A DNA stretch of 64,000 bases from Brachionus rotundiformis. Its lineage: Eukaryota > Rotifera > Eurotatoria > Ploima > Brachionidae. Positions within the stretch are counted from its first letter, which is position 1, and every line of letters starts with the position of its first letter. Position numbers and translations under genes: made by a program. Location of the stretch: the NCBI GenBank assembly GCA_016802295.1, contig JAESIW010000157.1, forward strand, positions 531,847-595,846, written 5' to 3'. The notes beneath the pieces are model-generated. The model was not told where the DNA came from, ran no database searches, and saw only the letters and a list, made by a program, of their open reading frames with translations. This document shows positions 55,701 to 64,000 of the stretch, in pieces.

Positions 55701-58700
55701 CGGCAGTCCTTTTGAAATAAAAGTCTATGACACTTCGAAAATAGTGGTCAGTGAAGTAAAGGGCAGCGAAGTGAACAAGCCATGCGAGTTCACAATTGAT
55801 GCCGGAAATGCTGGCGAGGGTCAACTGGAAATAGCCATAAATGATGGCCTTATTAAAAATCAAGTTAAACAAAATAGACCTGGCCAATATACGGTCTCAT
55901 TTTTGCCAACTAAGCAAGACACATATGTGATTGATGTTAGATTTAATGATGAACCTGTGCCAGACTGTCCCAAGAGAGTATTTGTTCGCGATTTTAACAG
56001 TGCTCGTCTAACAACTCAAATTGAAGAGTCCGCAATAATTGGCGAACAAGCTTGGTTCAATTTAAGTGGTGTTTATGACATAAATGATCTGATGGTCAAA
56101 ATTAAATCTCCCTCTGGTCAAGAATATATGCCTAAGATTCAAAAGACAAATCAGGATGAGTGCCGTGTTGAATGGATTCCGTATGAACTAGGCTCATATA
56201 ACATTACAGTATCCTATCACGAAAACGTAGTTAAAGGAACGCCTGTGAAAATAAAAACTTTTGATCCAAAACGTGTCCAAGTGTATAATATAAATGATGG
56301 ACTAGTTTTCAATTCAAATGTTTTTTGTGTTGATGCAAGTCAGGCGGGAGAGGGAAGTTTGGAGATTGGCATTAGTTGCAATGGTCAATACATTCCAAAT
56401 CAAGTAAAACCTATTGGAAACAGTAAATTTGAGGTTCATTTTATGCCTCAAGATGCTGTTATTCATTACGCCAATATAAGTTTCAACAGCGTTCCTGTAA
56501 AAAGTAAACAAAAAAATATATATTTTTATAATTAATTTTGAACTCTGTTTTAAAATTAAAATATTTTTGTTGAACTTTTTTGAATTTTACAACTATATTT
56601 TAGTTTTAAATAATCTGTAAATAGATAAAAAGTATTAAAATTACATTAAAATAAGAATGTTTATTAAAGAAAATTTCTTAATTTAACTTAAAATTTTTCT
56701 TATTTTAAGACAGTCCATTTGCTATTAAAATCATAGATACAAATTTGGTAATAGCCCAAGGAAAGGGTCTTAATTCAGCTGCAGTAAACTCAAGCAACAC
56801 ATTTGATATATTGACTGGTAATGCTGGCGGTGGATCACTAAGAGCTACAATAACTGGTCCAAAAGGAGAAAATATTCCAGCAAGACTAACTCAAAAGACC
56901 AATGGTGATTATTTTTGTGAATATACACCTTATTCAATTGGTTCACATCGAATTGATGTTCTTTACCAAAATCAGCCAATATCTGGAAGCCCGTTTTATG
57001 TCAAAGTCTTTGATCCACAGTCTGTTGAAATAAGAAATTTACCTAGTGAATTAAGCATAGAAACAGCTAATCTAATTGAGGTTGATTTAACCAAAGCTGG
57101 TAATGTTAATTTGGATGTAAAAGTTACTTCGCCTACTGGCATTGACGTGCCAGTTAATATTGAAGGCCAAGGTGTAAAGCAGATATATTTTACGCCCAGA
57201 GAATATGGCTCATATAGAATTACCATGCAAATTGATGAACAAAATTTAATTGGTACTCCCATATATTTGAATTGCACAGATGCAGTATTACCAAATGCTC
57301 ACGGAGATGGTCTACTTCATGGCATAGAAGACAAGCCAGCATATTTTTTTGTTGATTCTCAAGGACTAAAAGGAAATCTTGAAGTAAATATTGAAGGTCC
57401 TCAGCATTTTACCAAAAATATAATCGAGCGTCAATTGGACGGCTCCTATATGGTAAAGTATACACCAGTTGAAGTAGGCCTGTTCAAGATTTTCATCAAA
57501 TGGAATGGAAAGGAAATAGACGGAAGTCCATTTGGGTCATATGTGGTGAATCCAGATAAAGTTAAAATTGTAGGTGGCTGGCAATCAATTTTAGACTACC
57601 ACAATTGTCTAAATTTAAAACAATATGAGGAAAAAACTATTAATTTTGACACAACTGAGGCAGGCCCTGGTTCTCTTACATGCTCAATTATTGCTCCTGG
57701 AAATAACAAGCTTCCCATTAATCTTACCAATCAAGGTTCCTTGTATACTTTGAGTTTTTCAGCTTTGTACGAAGGCGAGTACAAAATTCACTTGTTATGG
57801 GACAACCATGTACTTCCGAACACGCCTATTATCGCTCGAACAACTCATTTGAATGATTTCAATCGAGTTGAAGTCAGTGGTTATGGCATACATGAGGCAA
57901 AAATAAACCAAGAAACTGATTTTATAGTTGATGGTTCGCGAGCTGGTGATTTGCATGGCTTGCCAGAAATTCGCTTCACTGGTACCCGTTGCGACATAGA
58001 TGTTCGCCTACAACAAATAGGCCACAATATTTACAGATGTAGTTACATTCCGCAAATACCAGGAGCCTATTTGTTGAGTATTAAATGGAACGAGCGTCAA
58101 ATTGGCGATTCGCCATACAAAGTTAGTGTAGGCATGAACTCAGATCCCTCTAAAGTTATTGTGAGTGGAGAGGGAATCAAAATGGGAGTTATTGGTCAAG
58201 AAATAAAAGCTCTGATAGATACAAGGCGAGCTGGACCTGGCGAACTAACCGCTCATTGTATGGGACCTCAAAAAGTCGCTTTTTGTGAATTTTTTGACCA
58301 TAAGGACGGCACTTTTACTCTTTTTGTTAAGCCACAAGAAAGTGGTAAGCATGTTCTTCAGATAAAATACAATGACGAACATGTACCAGGCAGTCCTTTC
58401 ATTATTAAGATAGTCGGACCACCCGATGCCACTAAAGTCAAAGTACTCGGACCTGGCCTTTGTTACGGAGTTTTGGATAAATTCAAATCTAAATTTGTTT
58501 GCGAAACTAAAGGCGCAGGAGCCGGACAGTTAACCGTGCGAATTCGCGGACCAAAGGGTAATCTTAAAATTCAATAAATGATAGTTAAAATTTTTATTGT
58601 TAATTTTTGAAGGAGCTTTTCGAGTTGAGATGCAAAGAGAAAGTCAAAAAGACAGAACTATTTATTGTAAATTTGATCCAACTGAGGCAGGTGATTATCA

Positions 58701-58857
58701 GATAAACGTAAAATGGTCTGGTCAACATGTACCAGGCTCCCCATTTAATGTACACATATTTAATACAGATGAAGAGTTGGAACAATATTTGAGATCCAAT
58801 CCAGAAGCCGCTTATGCCATTCAGCAGCAACAAATGCAAAATCAATTGATAAGTTAA
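49754..58857 (+). CDS. Filamin with three calponin-homology domains (Jitterbug-type)
   Basis: Sixteen exons: 49754-50168, 50222-50411, 50469-50534, 50591-50804, 50853-51158, 51215-51367, 51419-51550, 51610-51739, 51790-51936, 51989-52171, 54717-54869, 54921-55004, 55067-55204, 55262-56503, 56710-58557, 58613-58857 (5646 nt, 1881 aa). It is an actin cross-linker. CH1 starts near residue 55 (TFTNWVNEQL, TDLSNGVKLIKLVNILQQ). CH2 contains LILAWIKSILPQYQL, DLNDGLILA and INYCRPDLFPDW. A third CH follows (ATLKWIHQYLPDEEINNF, DWNDGWLLCKLAHKMG). Drosophila Jitterbug is a filamin-type protein with three CH domains; classical filamins have two. Sixteen Ig-like filamin repeats follow, each ending in a GSPF-type motif, many with the AGxGxL turn. 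A 30-residue Gln-rich tail closes the protein. No hinge is evident. Most introns in the repeat part are phase 1. Intron 10 is unusually long, 2.5 kb. Confidence 0.93.
53947..54028 (+). CDS. Candidate alternative first exon of filamin (a)
   Basis: ATG-initiated segment encoding MYSYRYEKRIKYYGHTSSSN then SAMSDSSG, ending in a TCAG|GTACAA donor in phase 1. Joined to the filamin exon at 54717 it gives DSSG-SPIDFN, in frame. This would make a filamin without CH domains, starting within repeat 3. Short actin-binding-domain-free isoforms are known for other filamins (Drosophila cheerio FLN90). No transcript evidence is available. Confidence 0.5.
54497..54641 (+). CDS. Candidate alternative first exon of filamin (b)
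   Basis: ATG-initiated segment of 48 codons (MRKSGIENFSENYYITYSHN ... REPLTESNH) ending in a CATC|GTAATT donor, also phase 1. It splices in frame to 54717 to give NHR-SPIDFN. It is Ser/Asn-rich with no domain. A second alternative start for a CH-less filamin is the simplest reading; chance open frame is possible. Confidence 0.45.
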
Positions 58858-61800
58858 ACATATGTGTTCGAATATTGATGTTTTATATTTAAATTAAATT
58901 AGATGTTTATAGAATAACAGTAAAATTAAATGAATCGATTGTCCTTTAGTGTGATTCTTAAGCTATGGATAGATTAATCTACGAATTCTTCAATGATAAA
59001 AAAATTTCTAAATTAATTATTTCACAATTAATTTATCCTTTTTTTTTAATTCTAAAAGTTTTATTTTTTAATTTTTATTCAATCTTAAAATTTAAAAAAA
59101 AAATTCTATAAATTTCTTGCGGTCCAATTACATTTTTTACGAATTTTTAAATAAATTTTAATCAATTATCTTTTGTGTTCTTTTTATTCAAATGTAAAAA
59201 AAATTCCTTATTAGATAAATCTAAAAAGAGATAAATTAATTAGATTAATTTAAATAAAAGATTAAAAATTAATAATATTTCAGTTTTAAATCGAATTCCA
59301 TTATTACATTTATTTGTTTTTTAAATTAAAAAAGTAAAACATCTTGGAGCAAATATATTTTTTAAATATCCATTAGATTTTAATCTTGCCATCTTAAAAT
59401 TTAATGATTAATTGCTAAAAAAGAATATTTTATTTAAAAAATTTTTATTTACCAATGTTAAAAATATTATCTTTGCCGATCAAAAAAGCCAGAGAATACT
59501 ATAACTAGCCATACTCTGACAATCGAATGCTAATTTTTTACAAATTAAAAAATACTCTTGAAAATATCACTATCATTTTTCAACTATTATAAAAAGAGAA
59601 ATTTAAACAAAATAATTTGGTAAATTTTTTATGTTTTTTAATTTTAATTTAAATTCAATTTGTTTTAATTAATATAATTTACTTGTATTTTAAACTAATA
59701 TTCAATTTATCTTTGAATGATTATTTATATTTTTATCTTTTCTGACATTAGTTGGAAAGCTTTTAATTTTTATTTTAATTTACAAATTTCATTTTTGATA
59801 TATAAATTTTAAAAACTCCAGTTGCTTAAGCCAAGTGAACATATCCTAGGAATGTTTTTACATTTTCGATTATGTTTTGTAGGCTATAAAGTTAAAAAAA
59901 AACTACCTAAGTCAATTAAACAATTGAAATTTAATTAAATATGTATTGGAACACGTTTAAAGCCATTTAATTATTTACCATTTTTTTAAAAAAATAACTT
60001 ATGACTTGTTAATAAGCTAACTAAATTCTGAACAAAAAATTTAAAAGCTTTTAACTTTTTTTTGAACTAAATTTTTTTTGTTTCCAATTTAGCAATAATA
60101 AATTATAGGTATAGATAAACCTGAGCTGACTCGCACGCAAACAGGCTAGATCCAAATCAACTGATAAAATTTGCATCCACAGCATTAGAGTGTACACTTA
60201 ATAGATCATATTTGAACTAATTAGTTAAATTTGGTAGTCATGTCTTGAAGCATTTTAGTTCATCAATTAGAATTCTATTGAACGATTATCTTTCTCTATT
60301 AATCATTTATCTAACTTTGACTTAAAACAAAAAGTTAATCATGCAAAGTTATTTTTCTAAAATTTTTTAATTTTTAAAAAGCTTTAATAAAGAAAGGTTA
60401 GTTTTATTAAATTTATAGGAAAAATATGCTTTCATTAGATTAATTAAAATTTTTTGGATATTTTTTTATTTAACTAATTGAAATTTTTCTTTTTGTACAG
60501 CTTTTAAATGATTTCCTTTTTATGATAAATTGTGTTTACTTAAAATACGATGTTATTCAAAAATTATCTATTTCATTTGATTAAACGAAAGGTTGAAAGG
60601 TATTTATCCCTAGCAAGCAAGATTTTAGGTGAATCAAGAGACATTTTTAATCAATTTAACTAATTATTCGACCGATTCAATTAAATGGTTATATTTGGAC
60701 AGAAAATAAAGCATGTGGACAAATAAAAGCGAGAAATATTTTTTTTAAAATGGTAAACCTTTGCTTTAAAATAAGCTAAAATTTCACATGCTTAAATAAA
60801 GAAAAAAAATGATCGATCACAGATATATTTTGCTTTATAGTTTTCTTTTTGATTCCCTAAAAGCTAAAAAGAAAGTAAAACTCGTTTATAAATAAGCTAA
60901 GAATTAATCTAATGATTTGAATTGAATTTCTAAAGATTTTTTTTACGCTCAAATGCTCTTCAAAAACGCTTAGACGACAATATTTTTTTAATAATAAATA
61001 TCTTGGATCTTAAATAGATTTTTTTTAATTGAAATTTTGAATCTTTTATCCTAATTTCAGGTTTATGGTATATTCCTTGAACTGAATAAAGCTAGATAAC
61101 AAAAATAGTCTATTTTTAAAATTAATAAATTAATTTTTTTCGAAGGCTAGATTTTAATTATAAGCTTAGATTAAATTTAAAGATTCCTAGCTAAAATGCT
61201 TGTTGTTAGCGACTTTAATTTAAGCGATTTCTCATCAACTTCTAATCTTAAAATATTTGACCATCTTATTTTGGTCCCTAAGTTGAGAGATTTAATAAAC
61301 TGATTAGAAAAATTAATAAAAAGTTTAACATTTGCTTTAAATTTAGCTTAAGATAAATTTAATTTTGGCTTGTTTGGGGACTTTTTAGGCTGATTGCCAT
61401 TAAGTATATAAGTTTCTCGAATTATTTACTCGGAAAAATTATTCTAAATCAATTATTAATTTTATTAGATTTAAGAATATTCAATAATTCGAAGCATGAT
61501 TGAGGCGTATTAGAATCTTTCAACACTAATTTTACTCAATAAGCCAATTATAATTTTATAGCTTGGAGATAAATGAGCAAAAGGTTGCTTCTCATATATA
61601 TTAAACATTTGTCAAAATGTATTTTATTTATTTTTAGTAGTTAAGATAATAAACTAGAAAGGAAGAAAAATAACTAATGTAAATTAATCAAAGTTTATCA
61701 TTTAAATTCATGTGAGTTTCTGCTGGCTAAATTTTGTCAAAAAAAGCTGAAATAAATGGAACGTGTTTCTAATTGCCTAGAGACAATTTGTTTACTATCT

Positions 61801-61908
61801 TTTAAGCAAATCTTATCTCAAAATCGATCAGTCTAAATTTTAATATTAAATCTTTAGATCATGAATCTTTGAGAAAAAATTATCATTTTTTTTATAAAAT
61901 TTTACATC
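58858..61908. other. Intergenic, filamin to filamin-like gene
   Basis: 3 kb of AT-rich DNA. No filamin-repeat coding was seen in it. 60110-60250 is less AT-rich (GAGCTGACTCGCACGCAAAC) without a recognisable gene. Upstream exons of the following gene could hide here if small. Confidence 0.45.
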
Positions 61909-63525
61909 ATGAACTTAATATCAGGTACACTTGATTTACTTTTTGTTACTTAATAATCTATTTATAAAAAGCTGTCGGTCCGTTTGACATCAAAATTTTT
62001 GGTTCACAGAAAGGCTATCTCGGAAAACCTATCGAGTTCATAATAAAAACTGAAAATGTAAAAATTCAAGAAATTTTAATATTAAGTAAGTTCTAATTAA
62101 AGAAAATTACTCTTTTTTCAAAATTAAACCTTATCAGATCCGAATGGTAACTCATCTAGTTGTGACATATTTGACAAACAACTGGATGGTCACCTTTCAC
62201 TTGAATTTTTGCCAGATCATGTTGGTATACATGAAATAAGAATTTTTTCGAATAAAAAGAGCCGTAATTTGTATAATTCTTTCGAATTCATAATCTACGA
62301 TTCATCAAAAATTGCCATTAAATCAAATGGTACCGCAATAGTGGGGAAAACGTTTGCATTTACTGGTAAAGAATAATTATTGATTATTTTTCAAAAATCC
62401 TAATTGATTATATTTAAATAATATTTCAAGTTAAATGTTCAGATATGCCAGATGGTACACTTTATGTTAACATTGAACAAGAAGACAGAAAAATAAGACC
62501 ATTGGTAAAAATCATGCAGAAGGATGCAAAATTTATCTTGTACGAAGTTTGCTTTGTCCCTGAAGTAGAGTCCATTTGCAAAGTTGATTTGGAATATGCG
62601 GACAAATTTGACAATGTTTTGAATGGAAATATGTTGAGAATAGAGACAAAAGCATTGGATTTTTTGGTAATTCCGTATCCTCTGATGCCTTTTCAAATAA
62701 ATACAAAATCTTCATTTAAAAGTAATAAGAAATATTTTTAAAAAAAAGACAATTAAATAAAATTAATTTTTAGTAAAAATATTGCGAAAATTTGTGCGCA
62801 ATTTGAAAGTTATTATTAAGTCAGCTATTGATCCAAGTGATCAACAAGAATGTGAATTAATCTTGTTGGAAAAAGATTTTTATCAGGCTTTTTTTTACCT
62901 GAAAAGTCTAGAGAGACATCTAGTCGAGATTTATTTCGGAAATCATTTGATAAACTCAGGTACAATGATTAAAATAAGTAAAAAGAAATGATAATTTTCG
63001 AAATTTTATTTAGATCGGCCTATTAAACTGGACATATTTGATGTATCTAAAATATCCACAGTGATGCCCAATAAAATTAATTTTGGTGAATTGAACACAT
63101 TTTGTGTGGATACTAGTGGAGCTGGAGAAGGAAACTTGGAAGTTATAATAAAAGATGGTTTTGACACTTTAAAAGCTCAATTGCTCAAAAGAGAGAAGCG
63201 AAGATTCGAAATAGCATTTTTAAGCCAGAGAAATACCAAACATGATATACAGATTGTTTTTAATGGTGTGCCAATTAAGGGTATTGTTAAATTTTTTATT
63301 TTCAAAGTATTTTAAGTTAATTGAAAATACGTGTAGACTCGCCATTCTCTGTTTTGCCAGAGTATGCAATCTTAAAGCCAGAACAAAATCAAAGCGAACT
63401 TCTGAGCGATGACGTACTAGTGACTGAAGGTGGTCCTATAGAAAATATACAATGTGGTGAAAAAATGTGGCTAATCTTTGACATAAACTCCTCACAATAT
63501 TCTGATGTAAAATTCTTAATAATAG
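61909..63525 (+). CDS. Second filamin-repeat gene, diverged, continues past the window
   Basis: Visible exons: 61909-61924 (possible start), 61972-62085, 62138-62365, 62431-62721, 62774-62959, 63014-63280, 63337-63525; all junctions are phase 1. At least three to four filamin-type Ig repeats are present: VGPFDIKIFGSQKGYLGKPI, LDGHLSLEFLPDHVGIHEIR, and the clearest, FCVDTSGAGEGNLEVIIKDG followed by IQIVFNGVPIK and DSPFSV. This last block parallels repeat 8-9 of the filamin upstream (DASQAGEGSLEIGI ... FNSVPVK-NSPFAI), so it probably arose by tandem duplication of part of that gene. The repeats are much more diverged. The 16-base start exon (MNLIS) would open in the middle of a repeat, so a missing upstream exon is possible. 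The last donor is at 63526. Confidence 0.75.
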
Positions 63526-64000
63526 GTAAGCTGATTTTGCTTGAACATTGAAGTTTTAAATGAGAATCAAAATACATTTGGACAAACATAACTGGTCACA
63601 TTTAATCAATATAAAATAACTACTTTATGAAATTATTATTATATTTACTATATTTACAAACATTTTTTTTATTTATCAATGGGAAAATAATTATTGAAAA
63701 TTTTTGATTTTTATTTAAATAATAAGATCAAAGTTGTTAATTTATGAGAATAAGATTACTTAAATACAAATTATCTTTATTAATTAATATTTTTTCACAA
63801 AAAATCGAATCAAATCTTGTTTTTGAAGTAGTTTAATTAAAATTTTGTTGCTGTCATTTTTTAGGTTTAAAACTCTTTGAACCATGAAAATATAAATAAT
63901 TAAGGAAAACTTGTTTAAAAGTTGATGGACGAATCTAATTATTTACATTTATTTAAAAATAAAATTTTGACTCTAGTTTGACCAAGTACTGCCATGCTAG
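63526..64000. other. Intron or flank of the second filamin-like gene
   Basis: AT-rich sequence after the donor at 63526, with no further filamin-like exon before the window ends. Confidence 0.5.

Noticed and set aside
1..64000. CRISPR arrays, operons of bacterial type, rRNA, viral genes
   Set aside because: Nothing of the kind is visible; gene structure is plainly eukaryotic.

Overview
The window is nuclear DNA from an animal with a very AT-rich, gene-dense genome. Introns are mostly 45-65 bp with GT..AG ends, the standard genetic code fits throughout, and gene content is metazoan: Rh ammonium transporters, BBS9, very-long-chain acyl-CoA dehydrogenase, a 4EHP-type eIF4E, UBXN7, a Na,K-ATPase beta subunit, a retinoic-acid-receptor-type nuclear receptor, SLC45 and SLC22 transporters and a three-CH-domain (Jitterbug-type) filamin. 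AT richness, tiny introns and one bacterial/archaeal-looking gene would suit a rotifer, perhaps a Brachionus-like monogonont, but the species is inference.

Layout. 0-3.7 kb: a tandem pair of Rh genes, the first cut by the window edge, the second complete; their 3' flanks are also duplicated. 4.6-7.7 kb: BBS9. 9.2-15.9 kb: FBXO36, a phosducin-like gene and an LRR protein with lysine-rich tails, all on +. 16.0-16.9 kb: a decayed LINE reverse transcriptase. 17-26 kb, minus strand: ACADVL, EIF4E2 and UBXN7. 27.8-31.7 kb: Na,K-ATPase beta and a small cupin on +, then SLC45 on -. 32.9-36.3 kb: RAR-like receptor. 37.5-47.6 kb: an EGF membrane protein, two small orphan genes, SLC22 and an EF-hand protein. 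49.75-58.86 kb: filamin. 61.9 kb to the edge: a second, diverged filamin-like gene.

Multi-exon models were rebuilt by hand from splice sites, reading-phase continuity and family similarity. Every complete one sums to a multiple of three except ACADVL, which is one base too long because of an extra base in a four-A run. These are mostly independent housekeeping genes rather than one pathway; a loose cilia theme (BBS9, possibly the LRR gene) and membrane transport (Rh, SLC45, SLC22, Na,K-ATPase beta) recur.

Most notable: (1) the complete Rh paralog has lost both pore histidines, each replaced by Phe, while the neighbouring copy keeps the one visible in this window; (2) two perfect inverted-repeat pairs at 41790-41863 are interleaved in A-B-A'-B' (pseudoknot) order; (3) filamin has three CH domains and two phase-matched candidate internal first exons that would yield isoforms without them; (4) the cupin gene looks horizontally acquired; (5) the UBXN7 homolog lacks the FPR loop of its UBX domain.
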